From Scortum barcoo (taxonomy: Eukaryota > Chordata > Actinopteri > Centrarchiformes > Terapontidae), in the NCBI GenBank assembly GCA_023238725.1, contig CM041546.1:6282483-6346482 (forward strand): DNA of 64,000 nt, read 5' to 3'. Made by a program: the position numbers and the translations under genes. Below the pieces are notes generated by a model that saw nothing but the letters and a program-made list of their open reading frames with translations, searched no databases and was not told where the DNA came from. This document shows, piece by piece, positions 38,010-48,622 of this stretch (its first letter is position 1; each line of letters begins with the position of its first letter).

Positions 38010-38589
38010 GTAAGGACAAAAAGAAGTGCTTTATCTACTCCTTAGACCGGCTTCATACAGCAACCTATAGGACTCACACATACCTCTCTTCACATTGCAC
38101 CTCTTAGATAATTTAGATGCTTGTATATGAAATGATGAATGGTGAATGATGTAGAGTTTAGAGGTTATGCTGGCTTGAAATAAATGATTCTTTGATACCT
38201 CAGAAAATACACTTATTTATTGCCAAGGAGGGGTCTTTAGGATGTAAATTTAAATAATATGAGAAGCTGGTGGTGGTTCTGTGCGATTCAGGGTGACACA
38301 TTGCCACTGATTTTACTAAATTCCCAAAGGCCAGAGGAGCTACTATTGAATTTTAAAGTGAGCACCAGGTACTAAACTTAGTCTGCTGGCCTTCACTTTT
38401 AATCAATACCAAGGGAATTTTTTTGTCTTCGCTAAACTTTTTTGGATGTTCTTAGTGAGCTTTTTTTTTTTTTCTCAGTGCGTTGTGGAACAAAGAGTCC
38501 TCAGTCCGCCTCAATTGTCTGAGGTTGAAAGGTTGAAATGAAACCACCTAACAGTTTGAGTTTTATATCTGAATTGTTTCTGGCATCAG
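38010..38589. other. rbms3 intron, 0.58 kb
   Basis: A short intron between the 87-nt and 125-nt exons. It contains a T-run near 38461-38474. Nothing else seen. Confidence 0.85.
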
Positions 38590-38714
38590 GGCGTGGTGAC
38601 AGATCCGTCTCCACAGACAGCCGCCCCCTCATCGCAGGACGCCAGCGGGCAGCAGCCTTTATCGGTGGAGAGCACGGGAGATCATGCCACAGCCTACTCT
38701 TACCAGCAGTCTAA
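38590..38714 (+). CDS. rbms3: rbms3 penultimate coding exon (C-terminus ...AYSYQQSK)
   Basis: The exon follows tttctggcatcag. It reads GVVTDPSPQTAAPSSQDASG, then QQPLSVESTGDHATAYSYQQS and the first two bases of a Lys codon, ending TCT AA|GTGAGT. It is 125 nt, phase 0 in and phase 2 out. The Q/S/T-rich sequence matches the C-terminus of RBMS3. If the following intron is not removed the frame reads AAG TGA, which still gives ...QQSK and a stop. Confidence 0.94.
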
Positions 38715-39768
38715 GTGAGTGTTGTGAAAAGTCCCTGTTTTGAAAACCTTGTGTGCAGCTGGTGCAGATTTATTGCTATATTATTCCTGCGTTGCACTGT
38801 CAGGTTTTATTCAAGTTTTTTTTTCCACTGTTACATTTATGCAAACAGTAATGGCAGTCCTGTTTAAAGTAGATGCCAAGTAGAAAAGTGGATGGATGTG
38901 TGATTCTGATAATATGCAGCACTTAATGCAGTAAGTTATTCAAACCACTTCTTTAATTGTGTTATGTTTACATAATGGAAATAGAGACTTGTCATTTGGT
39001 GTTTGCATTTACATGGGGTAGAGTTCTCTGAATTATGTATAATTATGTCATTATTCACCACTTTTGTTCGTAATTACATTTCAGAGATGGCTCGGTTTCC
39101 ATTTTGAGATTAAAGCTTTCAGGATTCTTTACTTAACATACGTAGCTTTGTGCTCAAGAAACCCAGTGTACCTGTCCATGTTAAAGTGATGGAAGAAGCG
39201 GGCTTGGCTTGTCAGTAGTCACTTTTCATTGCTAAGAAATTGATCGGCACATACATCCAATTGGCATTTTTACATATTGTTTTTTTTTTTACAGATTAAA
39301 CAAACAATAAACAACAAACACACATATATATATTTATTATTGAGTGTCACAGGTGTCTGTTAACAGATTTTGACAGAGCCATTTCCTTCCACATGCAGTC
39401 TCAGTTGCAAGAGAACCGACTGCTGACTTCAGCTTCATTTCTACAGTACATACACGAGAGTGGTGTCAATTTTGTCATCAAACTCTCACCGAGAGTTCAG
39501 AAGACAAAACGCCAAGCCAGCTGCAGTGTAGTTTTGGTCACAAAGTCATGTCAGCATTTGCTTGTAAAACACTCCCTCACCATTTTTATTCTTTCTCTTA
39601 TTGTTTATTCGTCTTGGTTTTTTTTCCGTCTCCTAGATAACCTGCTGCTGGTTTCCTTTACACACAGCAGTTGGACAAGAAAATGTGCCTGCTTTGGAAA
39701 CCGTAACACTGCCCACACTTTCCTCAGTTACCCTTTTTTTCACTGACTTGTTTTTCTGTCTCCTTTAG
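38715..39768. other. rbms3 last intron, with an internal second acceptor
   Basis: This intron runs from TCTAA|GTGAGT to ctcctttag. At 39621-39636 a second pyrimidine tract plus TAG (tttttccgtctcctag) is followed by ATAAC, as is the main acceptor. Either site would give Lys-stop. A short AT repeat lies near 39323-39332. Confidence 0.75.
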
Positions 39769-42330
39769 ATAACAAGATTGGTAGCAGTGATTGCTGCATT
39801 GCCTTTAGAAGGACTGCACTGAGGCGCTGGAGACACAGAGAGAATCAAGATGAAACGGGGACAAAAAAATAAAAGAGGAGGTGACGTGGGCAACACCGAG
39901 GGGAGAATTCTTCCACTGTGCACAGGCACCAAATAAAAGACAAAATGAAGAAAAAAAAATTAATTATATTTCTTACCTGGTTGAACCAAGAAAAAGACAG
40001 TGGGGGGAAAAAAATGATGGTTTGCTGAACTTGAGGACAATGAAATCAAATGCAGTCTGCAACTTTGAGTTTATCATTCCTCACTGTGAGACTGGACTTT
40101 GCCTCCAAAGGAAAAAGAGAAGACAGACTGAAATCTGAACTCAACCAACAAGCTGTACAGAAAAAAAAGAACATTTGAATGTGCAGGTAGATTTTCAGAC
40201 TTTTTTATTAAAAAAAAAAAAAAAGGAAGGAAGGAAGCAAAGTCTAGAAAAAAAACAGATTGTCTTCCTTTCATATTAAGCTACATTATTTTCATTCTTT
40301 TTATTATTTGAGTAGTTTTCTAGAATATCAATGTTTTCGTAAATCTTTATTGCCTTAATTTTCTCAAACTTTGGAAAACAAAATTTCCATAGTGTTGAAT
40401 TATTAAAAAAAAAAAAGACTGAGTGGTTGAATGATTTGCGAGGTTGTCGGAGAGTTCGGTGAGCCTCAGAGGTAAAATCTACAAAGCTATCTGTACAGGA
40501 TTTAAAAAAAAAGGTTGTATTTGTATGAAGATGATTTTAAATTATGTGGTGCAGTGCAGCCGATGTTGGTTGATAGGGAAAAAAAAAACTTCTTTAATGC
40601 GATTTGTGGGAATAGTGAGCCCACTGCTCGGTGGAAATTGCAGTTTAATCATGGGGTAAAAGTTCTGTTTCTCCATCACATTTGTATTTCTTTTGTTATT
40701 TGGTTTATCGATTGCAGTCTTTTTACCTTCACAAAGTTTTTGCTTTGCCTGCTTTGCTTGTCTCACTGCAAAAAGAAAAGAAAAAAAAACATTTCTGACT
40801 TTAACAAAAAAAAAGCAGAGGAAAAAAAAAACGCTAGGGTTTTTAAATGTGCAAAAAGCAATAGTTTTAGTAAAACTGTTGACAGTTTCTTGAGTCTTTC
40901 TTATCTGTTGAACAAAAGCAGCCTACAGCTGGCATATTTTATACCAAAGATGAAGAAACTAGGTGGTGAAGAGATCTTCCTTACGTTGCTTTCTCTTTAT
41001 TTTTTTCACCTCTGAACCGGAGATGTTTTTTTCTCGCTTGTCATGCTGTTGGTGTGTGAGACGATTTTATCGGTGACTGAGAACATGCAGTAGGTCTTAA
41101 ACACAACTGCCTCAACCGGAGGAGTGCGCTCGGAGGTGTTTTGTTTTTGTCGAATGAACGCGGTGATGCTCTAAAAGACATCTGCCGAGAAACCAGACAC
41201 CCTGTGGTATGGAGAGAGGTGGAGGAGGTAGGTATGTTATCAGGAATTAGTTGGTGTATTTAGTGGTAAAGAGGCTGGAAATGCATTAAATCCTGTGGAA
41301 AATCTTAAGCTTGTGTCTACACCAAACCACACCTTCTTCAGGCTGCAGTGACCAATCTCAGATCTTAAAAGCAGACATTGATGCAGCAGCTCGGATATCC
41401 CAAACGCTCCTACATCGAAGTGTTTTCAAATGCACATTCTCAGTCCATACAACAAGCTGTTTTTTACGCCGCTGTCTTGCCAAACACAAACCATTTTAGA
41501 ATGTGAGCAGGAAAGGGCATTTCTGTTGAACAAAATAATTTCAATTCATGTATACTAATAGGACAAGGACAGATATTATGTTTTCCTTTTTTCTTTTTGT
41601 GTTGCCTTTTTTTTGAGAATTGATTACAATGTGTGAGCTGCTAAACACTTTTCATTATTGGCGATTTAGGCTGTCTTGTGTCGGGTTGGGAGTGGAAGAG
41701 GTAGACCTCCAGATTGACAGTGATTTGTCCATTTTGAGCCAAGAAAGCATCTCACACATGTCCGACAAGGTGTTGTCGGTGGGCGCCCTTGAAAAAAATA
41801 TCTTCTTAGAAAGGTCAAAATCTGGAAATTGGCACTGAGTAAGAAAACAAATAAGTAAAACACACTGTGGACTGAAAGTGGCTGATGCTGGCTCTGAGGT
41901 TGAACCCTTGAAACCTCACCTACCTGAACTTCCACCAATGAAAGGAAGCTAATGGAGACGGAGGAACAGACATACACAATAAAAAAAAAAAAAAAAGCCT
42001 GGTTCAACCACAATCAAGCAGATACAAACCTCTATGGGGAAATAAATTATTGACAGAGGAGAGAAAGTAGAGAAAGCAAGAACAAAAAGTAATATTTATG
42101 AGATCTTTTTTGTACAGGTGTGTAAAAGAAGATGCAACAGAAATAACTTTGATGATGCTATTTTTTTATTTGCTTGGTCACATGCCTCCCATGTCTTTCA
42201 AATTGTGATTCTGAGAGTGTCTGTAGAACCAGTGGATATTGCTGTAGTTTCAAATGTCTCTTTTTTTCTTTGTTTTTTTTTGTTTTCTTTTTAGACAAAT
42301 CTTTCAATAAAAAAAAATGTTTCAAACAGT
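39769..42330 (+). other. rbms3: rbms3 last exon: stop codon and 3' UTR
   Basis: The acceptor tttttctgtctcctttag ends at 39768. The exon starts A TAA, completing Lys (AA|A), with the stop codon at 39770-39772. The rest, about 2.5 kb, is 3' UTR: A/T-rich with many A-runs (for example 40209-40223 and 41984-41996). No open frame in it resembles a protein. The end is inferred from the AATAAA at 42306. A second acceptor-like site at 39631-39636 would also begin ATAA. Confidence 0.75.
42306..42311 (+). terminator. Candidate rbms3 poly(A) signal AATAAA
   Basis: A canonical AATAAA hexamer lies about 2.5 kb after the rbms3 stop codon, followed by an A-run and then T/G-containing DNA. Upstream hexamers at 41978-41983 and 42041-42046 could serve as alternative signals. 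I cannot tell which are used. Confidence 0.45.
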
Positions 42331-42535
42331 CAATGTTCATAACGCTTCAGTATTCTGCAGGTACAAATTATTACCACTAGAGGGCATTGAAGCACATGGT
42401 ATGAGATGGGTGAGGTGAAGAGTTATTGGAGGAGTGTTAAGTATTAAATTAAATATTGGTAAAGGTTTGTTATGATGCACCATGGGCACTTACATTTTAT
42501 ACAACAGCCACAAAAATATACATTTATAAGATAAC

Positions 42536-42541
42536 TTTATT
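42536..42541 (-). terminator. Candidate entpd3 poly(A) signal (distal)
   Basis: This is an AATAAA on the minus strand (TTTATT on +). It would end a long 3' UTR just short of the convergent rbms3 3' end. The choice between this and the proximal site cannot be made from sequence alone. Confidence 0.3.
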
Positions 42542-43794
42542 ATATAATGACCAGAGAGGATGAACATCAAAAACAGGACAAATGCAGTTAGTGCATTACA
42601 TGAGAGGTGTGCATTATTCTCTCCAGTACAACCATATTACTGAAAAAGTTTCCCAAGTAGAGTACGATGCATACACATGAATGTCACATACACAAACAAA
42701 CATTATTATTCATGCTGCTTTCAGACAAAAATGATGTTGAATATCCCGCTCATTGAACAAAACGATGACAAGTACAGTACAATAAGAAGAGACGTTCTTG
42801 CTTTTAATATTTGCAGGTCAATTACAGATTTATGTTTTGGATGTAATTATTATAGTGTGTTTCATACACAGCTCTGAGAGGGAGACATTGCTCTCTCGGG
42901 GTCGTCATCTCCAAAAACAAAGATAAGTGAGTCTAAAAGTCTAATGAACATGTCATCACTGCTTTTTATCTGTAAACTAGCTTCTGCTGACATACATCTC
43001 TCATCAAATGCTACACACATTCAAACACCTTATAAATATATAAACAACACTGAGTACAGATTGCACCATAAACTGGAAATGTGTGGATTGTTAATATGTT
43101 CAGTATAGAATGGAGGTTAATGTATAAATATGCTGCATTTAATGGGAAAAACACTTGTAGCGCTAAATAATTTCCCGTGGCTGCTGTCCCAAATTTAGAA
43201 AATAAAATTGATCTTCTACTTAAATCTATCAGTTTTTTGCAAATAGAAGAAATGTCTTCATGTTGCATATATTTAGGTTTCAACATCATCGTACGTCATC
43301 ATGAAACAATGCCAAATTGCAAATTCAATTATTAACATTATTAATTAGGCAGGTTTTCTATTCAGCAACTTGGTAGTTTTATCGTGTACTTCTGGTTTTC
43401 AGTATAAAACGCTACAATAAAGCTGTGCTATTATTTTGAACGTAAAGCGGATCCATTCTGTGCAAACACGTGTAATAGAGGGAAAATCAACTGGTGAGTG
43501 AGTAGCTCATGCTTTTACCTGCGGGTCTGTGTGTGTGCGTGAGAATGCACATATCCAATTTAAGATGACACAATGCTGAGATGACACAATGTGCAACAAT
43601 AATGAGCACGTGGACCTTTCTGGGGTGCTCTTTCATCCTTTATGCGCCATTAAGGTAAATCAATATGCCACTTTTTTTGCCTGACCACATTATTTCCCTT
43701 TAGCAGAGCTTTAGAAACAGTAAATATAAAAAAGTCCCTGTCACTTAAGTATAATGTAAGTTTCCCTGAGGAGTTGAAATGCTTTTTAAAGCTG

Positions 43795-43800
43795 TTTATT
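43795..43800 (-). terminator. Candidate entpd3 poly(A) signal (proximal)
   Basis: TTTATT on + gives AATAAA on the minus strand, about 255 bp after the entpd3 stop codon. A second candidate is at 42536-42541, which would give a 3' UTR of about 1.5 kb ending only about 225 bp from the rbms3 signal on the other strand. Confidence 0.35.
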
Positions 43801-44055
43801 ACTGTCTCAATGAAACCAGTCAAAGGCACACAAAGTGAGAGATTTTCATTTGTAGGCTCTTACGTCAGTTGTAATACTGTAATACTTGAAACACAAGGCA
43901 GTAAATGGGTCAGGCTGAAAAAAAAAAACCAAAACATTTTCATTAGTAACTTTCTGTACAAGTGTCTTGGCACACACTACTGTAGTGTTACTTATAGGAT
44001 TACAGCAGCCCCCGAGGCTTTGAATGGTCGATCATTCGCTTTGTAAGTGACACTC

Positions 44056-44244
44056 TCAGTAGCAGGTGCGAATGAGGACGATGAAAACAAAGACAACAGT
44101 TAAAATGGTTAGCGCTGAAAAGAGAAAGATGAGGCCAGCAAAGACGGGGTTGGTCATGGGGGGAATTTTTTTCACTTCAGACGGGATCATGTTGGACATA
44201 CTCAGCATGTAGCCCAAACTCCAACCAATGCTGGTGTCCTTTAC
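44056..44244 (-). CDS. entpd3: entpd3 last coding exon: ACR5 and C-terminal membrane helix
   Basis: Read on the minus strand after ...ctcttcag, this exon gives VKDTSIGWSLGYMLSMSNMI, then PSEVKKIPPMTNPVFAG and a long hydrophobic run, ending LIRTCY and TGA at 44058-44056. GWSLGYMLSMSNMIPSE is apyrase conserved region 5, which contributes to the nucleotide-binding cleft. The hydrophobic stretch of about 25 residues starting near VFAGLIFLF is the second transmembrane helix. Only about four residues follow it, far fewer than the cytosolic tail of human ENTPD3. 189 nt, phase 0 in. Confidence 0.93.
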   Translation of the reverse strand, partial: VKDTSIGWSLGYMLSMSNMIPSEVKKIPPMTNPVFAGLIFLFSALTILTVVFVFIVLIRTCY

Positions 44245-45187
44245 CTGAAGAGACAAGTAGAGATTTCCCATGTTCTCATTGTGCATTTGTACGTATTTTT
44301 TCTTGCCAGTACATGCTAATATGTCAAGTAGAGAAATTGCCTTCCCAAACAGCCCTGTCGTGAACTTGCACGATTACAGCTCGGAGGCAAAGGATGAGTC
44401 ACAACACCCAAAGAAGATCCCAGTAAATAATCCCAGTGCGCCTGCTTTCTAACTTACTCTAAAAAGGACCTACCAACCGCCAGACACCCCAAAGGCACTA
44501 ATCCACATGCACAGCACACTGACTCTCTTGTTGGCGAGACTGGAAATTGGGAGCGCCGCCAGCTGTTGAGGAACGTTCTTGTGATTAAGTCTTAAAGGGT
44601 AACCGCCATCCAATTTGGAGACTGGGACTATATGTGACTTTTTAATAGCTGCTATCTGTCTTCATGACTCACGAGTGATAGGCCGAGTGTCACAAACCAG
44701 GAATCCCCTTTCTGTTGAGGGAGTCCTATTGTGAAAGACCGCCGCACGGCCTCAGGGCATCCCAGAGCGATACATTGCCCGCCTTTCACTCTGTCCTCAA
44801 CATTTTCGTTGCAAATAATTGGCATGTCAGCCATGCATCTTTAATGGGTCCCTATGGGTGGCCTCATTCACACTTGTGTATGTTAAAAGCCTGTGTCTGA
44901 ACATGAGGGACTGTTGACAGCGGAAGCACAGCAACTCTCATCAAAATGCCACACATGTATTTTCATGGCTTTATTCTTAATTTTCTCTTTTATTTATAAC
45001 ATTGCATATAATACTGTTGTATTCCAAATTTTCTCCTATATATAAATAATATATATGATACTCTTTGAGAGAATAAAAAAGTGGAGTAGATACAGTATGT
45101 AGTGGCTTCACAGCTGTGTAAATGACAGCAGAGGGCAGTAGCATGAGCAATCTTGGTGAAAACTGTGTTCTTTATGTTTCAACCAAC

Positions 45188-45325
45188 CTCTCTCTCAAAC
45201 CTGATGGTTTTCCAGTTCTCTCTGTCAAACTTGTATCCATCTGCCAGCAAAGTGAAGACGTAGTGAGCTGCGTAGCAGTAAGTCCTGAGGTATCTGTCAG
45301 AGATCCAAGTCTTTTCTTCCTTTAG
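45188..45325 (-). CDS. entpd3: entpd3 coding exon 8 (DRYLRTYCYAAHYVFTLL)
   Basis: The exon follows ...catttcag. It reads LKEEKTWISDRYLRTYCYAA, then HYVFTLLADGYKFDREN and WKTIRFERE. It is 138 nt, phase 0 at both ends. It aligns with human ENTPD3 ...YARSYCFSANYIYHLFVNGYKFTEETWPQIHFEKE with equal length. The donor implied by the next exon is GAG|GTTGGT, which lacks the usual purine at +3. Reading on into the intron gives V, G and a stop, so the weak site must be used for a full protein. Confidence 0.9.
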
Positions 45326-45910
45326 CTGAAATGAGGAGAAGCAGAGATCAGCATGTAGCCTGTAGCTGGGAGGAAGAAAAAAAAATGATACTGATGAATG
45401 AAACCAAGTGTTAATCTTAACAGATTATTAGCATTGTAGACACAAGATAAGCAATGCGTGATTGAGACTGATTTCAAGTTACAGTTCCGATAAAACATCA
45501 TCCATCCAGAAATGTTTTAATGTGTTAACCCTTCCAAAGATGATCTGTGAAAGTTTAATACATATAAATAAGTCAGGCTGTGGGTAAGCGCAGTTTTGAT
45601 ATTTACAATACATTACACTGTTGCACACCTTGGTACACCTCATTCAGAGATCTTAAAGGATATACTCTACCTCCCTACTCTGTTCTTGATGAAGAACATG
45701 ATTGTGGATTTTGCACTGCTGGGTAAATATAACGTATGTCTTTTTCTAAGTTCGAGTGTGCTGCTTTCATTATTTGTTTGTTCCGTTTTTCTTTTCTTTC
45801 CTACATCATTCACTTTGTTCTGACATTTTTTTCTTCATAAATGCCTTCTTATTCTACCTTTTTCTCCACCTCTTATTACTACTAGCTGTATGTCAAGTGG
45901 AAGAACTTAC

Positions 45911-46021
45911 CTTTGTCCAGTGTGTGCTGCAGAATTTTTTAACTGAGGCTTTAAACTCATCAAGCTCTGAAATGGTATTTATCCCCAGCGCCCGAGCAGT
46001 GTAGAAGAATCCTGCATATGC
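45911..46021 (-). CDS. entpd3: entpd3 coding exon 7 (AYAGFFYTARALG)
   Basis: The exon follows ctccctgccag. It reads AYAGFFYTARALGINTISEL, then DEFKASVKKFCSTHWTK, ending AAG|GTAAGT. It is 111 nt, phase 0 at both ends. It matches the family block F.AFAGFYYT...L and the conserved FC....W. It is part of the second lobe of the extracellular apyrase domain. Confidence 0.92.
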
Positions 46022-46100
46022 CTGGCAGGGAGAGTAGAAACATACGGTAAGTTTTGTCTTCATCCATCTTCATACTTTTGTTCTATTCACGCCACGTTAC

Positions 46101-46364
46101 CATAAAATCTCCAGTGACAGGCGGCTGCTCAACCCCGTTGAAGGAACACTGGGATGAGGAGCAGGTCTCAAAATCAAATATGGACTTCACCACGCTCTCG
46201 CACTCGTTCGAGTTGTTGGTTCCCACAAAGAAGAACGTCTGATCCAGACTGTAGTTTTTTGGTTTCCTTGTGCACTCTGTGTTATAAATTAATGAGGCTT
46301 TCATGGTGATGTTGAAGCCTTCGGGGTAGCAGGGGTTAACAACATAGGTCGGGTCAGATGATGC
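46101..46364 (-). CDS. entpd3: entpd3 coding exon 6 (NPCYPEGF ... CSFNGVEQPPVTGDFM)
   Basis: The exon follows cacattccag. It reads ASSDPTYVVNPCYPEGFNIT, then MKASLIYNTECTRKP, KNYSLDQTFFFVGTNNSN, ECESVVKSIFDFETCSSSQ and CSFNGVEQPPVTGDFM, ending ATG|GTAACG. It is 264 nt, phase 0 at both ends. NPCYP, SIFDF and CSF.GV.QP are ENTPD3-like blocks. The regularly placed cysteines suit the disulfides of the ectodomain. N-glycosylation sequons NIT, NYS and NNS are visible. Confidence 0.94.
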
Positions 46365-47041
46365 CTGGAATGTGAAAAGGGGGAAGCAAATAACAAAAGA
46401 AGGAATGGAGGATATAAGCAAAAGAGGGAGAGGAAGAAACATAAACATGGGAGGATTAGATAAGAGGGAAGAGTTTGGGCAGGGCTACATATGCATTTAA
46501 AGACACCATTGAGATAAATATATCAACCGTGACTTACTTCCTTAAGATTTTAGCTAACATTTTATACCACAGCACTACTGCAAATTTACATCCATAACAT
46601 ATTCTGACAGCATAGCAGTTTTTCCCCCCAGCTGCAATTACTTTTAGTTTAAAAATGAAAGTGTAATGCTTTTCTCGCACGCTTGCTTGACAACATTCAC
46701 CGTTCGATCAATATCCTTAACGGCGTAATGCATTTTATCCCTTTGCCTGTTAGCAACTCAGAGACATCAGTGTTCACTAATCATTTCTTACCTCAGCATT
46801 AATGGATTTTGGCATGCACGTGCATGCGAAAAAAGCACAGTCCCACTGATGTGCCACGGACAACTGAGTGTTAACATGGAGGGATATAGTCTACACTGTG
46901 CAAGGAGCAAGTTCAGAAAAGACCCACCACCCTTTTAGCACCTGGGAGATATGATCTTCAAGCCACGGACACAGTTTCTTCTCTTCTCCGTGCACACACA
47001 CACACACAAATGCAATGGATTAAAAAAGAAAATCTGCATAC

Positions 47042-47269
47042 CTGGACTACTTTGTCCAGTATTCTCTTCTCAGCCTCATTTTTGCCATAGCAGAGGAAAC
47101 TGTGTGTGTAGACATTGTAAGGGTAACCGTACAGTCGGACTTGCATGTAATTAGCCCCCCTGAAATCATCCTCCACTGCAAAGGCAATCTGCGTTGATGC
47201 CCCACCGAGGTCCATGGACCCGACGGTCTTTGACCCTTCTGGGTGTACATAGGTATTCCACAAGTTTTT
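47042..47269 (-). CDS. entpd3: entpd3 coding exon 5: ACR4 (MDLGGASTQ)
   Basis: The exon follows attactttgcag. It reads KNLWNTYVHPEGSKTVGSMD, then LGGASTQIAFAVEDD, FRGANYMQVRLYGYPYNVY and THSFLCYGKNEAEKRIL, ending CAG|GTATGC. It is 228 nt, phase 0 at both ends. DLGGASTQ is apyrase conserved region 4 (phosphate binding), and YTHSFLCYG is a family hallmark. KNLW..WVHP.G and MQV.LYGY...YTHSF.CYG.NEAEK match human ENTPD3 better than ENTPD1, 2 or 8, which is the main reason for the paralog call. Confidence 0.95.
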
Positions 47270-47364
47270 CTGCAAAGTAATGAAAATGTTACTGTTAATG
47301 TTTATGTTTGATGAACCATGTGGCGGCCCTACATAGGCTGGATAGGTCAATGACACTGTCTTAC

Positions 47365-47524
47365 CTCTAAGAAGTTTCCCATGAGGTAGTTGACAGTGAC
47401 CCACCCGTACAGCCCTTCCTCTTGACCCGTAATGATGGAAGCGTTTTGGAAGGAGAACGGCAAAGAACTCAGATACTCTCTGAGACTCTCCAGGATTGCA
47501 TTTGATCTATCTTCATCCTGCTCA
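47365..47524 (-). CDS. entpd3: entpd3 coding exon 4: ACR3 (GQEEGLYGW)
   Basis: The acceptor is ttccttctttgctataag. The exon begins T GAG CAG and gives (H)EQDEDRSNAILESLREYL, then SSLPFSFQNASIITGQEEG and LYGWVTVNYLMGNFLE, ending GAG|GTAAGA. It is 160 nt. GQEEGLYGW is apyrase conserved region 3 with the catalytic glutamate. In the correct phase (2) the first codon is CA|T. If the frame is shifted by the exon 3 defect, the first codon becomes TGA, a stop. The number of residues between the LL of ACR2 and ESL equals human ENTPD3 (12), which supports this acceptor rather than the nearer AGs. Confidence 0.91.
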
Positions 47525-48622
47525 CTTATAGCAAAGAAGGAAAAGGATCAAATTAGGGGTATTACTGGAAAATCTGAAGCTGTTGTTAGCCAAGAGATGG
47601 TGAGCTCAGCTTCATATTAAACCTGCCCCCGTTCAAACAATCCTAGCCTATCAGCAACCTTAAAGCACACTGATTAACACATTATACAGTGTCTCATTTG
47701 TTTAATTTGTTTAGGAACTCAACAAGCACACACTCACTTTATTCACTTTAACCACCTTAACCAGACCATAAGCTAACTCCATTTTTTTGCACATAACCAT
47801 ATTTTTGCACTATAACCATATATATTTGCACTGACTGTGATTTGCCATGTCTATTTATTACCATGTGTTATTTATTTTTCTAGTTTGATTGTATTCGTTT
47901 TGTTTATTTTTGTTGTGGTTTGCTTATTTTTTTTTATTTCATGCACCGAAGTGTTTGAGAGAATCGTAATTTCAATTCTCTGTATGTCCTGTACATGCTG
48001 CAGAATTGACAATAAAGCAGACTTTGACTTTGACTTAATTCATACAGACAAAACTAAACTCAGCTGAGATAGTTGCCCTCTGGCTCTAGCTTCATATTTA
48101 CTATACAAATAAGAATGATATCAATCTTCTCATCTAACCCTCAGCAAGAAGGCAAATAACACTTAGATTCAGACTTAGATTCAGCCAGCCAGCCAAGAAA
48201 AACAGAATAAACCTATTGAAATTTGCCACATGCTAACCCTTATATCGCTTTCCTACATTGAAGTTTCGTCTTTAACCAGCAAAAGAAGTGACTACAACGC
48301 TGCAGAGCAGAATAAAGGGTCAATTCAGCTTTAAGATGCATGACTATTTGAGTAGCAAGCATCTCACGTTACTATCCACTGCTGTGAGAGGACCTCATAT
48401 TTGGAATTCCCCGAATCATTGTTACACCATCCAAGCTTTTGAAGTTTTTCCCAGCCTGCAATTTACACGCATTTTTACTCCTGGGGCTTCTTTGTGACGC
48501 GGAGGGCCTTGGGAAAGACCATGTGGTGCATGAATGAGTTTAAATTGCTCAGTCTCCAGGATATTACAAGTGATAGTGAGGGAATACCCCAAAATTAATT
48601 TCTTTCTGCACTTTTCTTACTG
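47525..48622. other. entpd3 intron 3
   Basis: This intron separates exon 4 from exon 3. It carries a retrotransposon 3' tail on the opposite strand (47740-48040). On the same + strand, 48288-48497 is a frame with a weak resemblance to a LINE C-terminus (RGPHIWNSPN), which I regard as unproven. Confidence 0.75.
47740..48040 (+). mobile_element. Retrotransposon 3' end with TTTGAC tail
   Basis: A T-rich block with repeated 'ttgcac.ataaccata' pieces leads to gagaatcgtaatttcaattc and then acaataaagcagactttgac plus a second tttgac unit. This layout (AATAAA followed by short tandem TTTGAC units) is typical of 3' ends of non-LTR elements in fish genomes. It lies in entpd3 intron 3 on the opposite strand. 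Element family not determined. Confidence 0.55.

Larger units (their letters stand above)
42331..44055. other. Convergent rbms3/entpd3 intergenic gap and entpd3 3' UTR
   Basis: This stretch lies between the rbms3 poly(A) signal and the entpd3 stop codon. Part or all of it is entpd3 3' UTR, depending on the poly(A) site. It is A/T-rich, with no repeat family recognised and no coding potential seen. Confidence 0.6.
44245..47041. other. entpd3 introns between exons 5 and 9
   Basis: Apart from exons 6-8, listed separately, the spans 44245-45187, 45326-45910, 46022-46100 (only 79 bp) and 46365-47041 are introns. They hold short A/T-rich runs and a small (CA)n at about 46993-47006. No other feature was recognised. 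Confidence 0.8.

Noticed and set aside
39881..41015. Several Lys-rich open frames in the rbms3 3' UTR
   Set aside because: They come from A-runs in the UTR and have no family resemblance or upstream splice signal.
47521..47524. Nearer acceptor AGs (gtgAG and gcAG) for entpd3 exon 4
   Set aside because: They give the wrong phase after CTA CA or shorten the conserved spacing. The ctataag acceptor with its pyrimidine tract fits both phase and length.
48288..48497. Frame with RGPHIWNSPN, reminiscent of LINE ORF2 C-termini (RG...WNSLP)
   Set aside because: Only one short motif matches and the flanks do not. Too weak to call an element.
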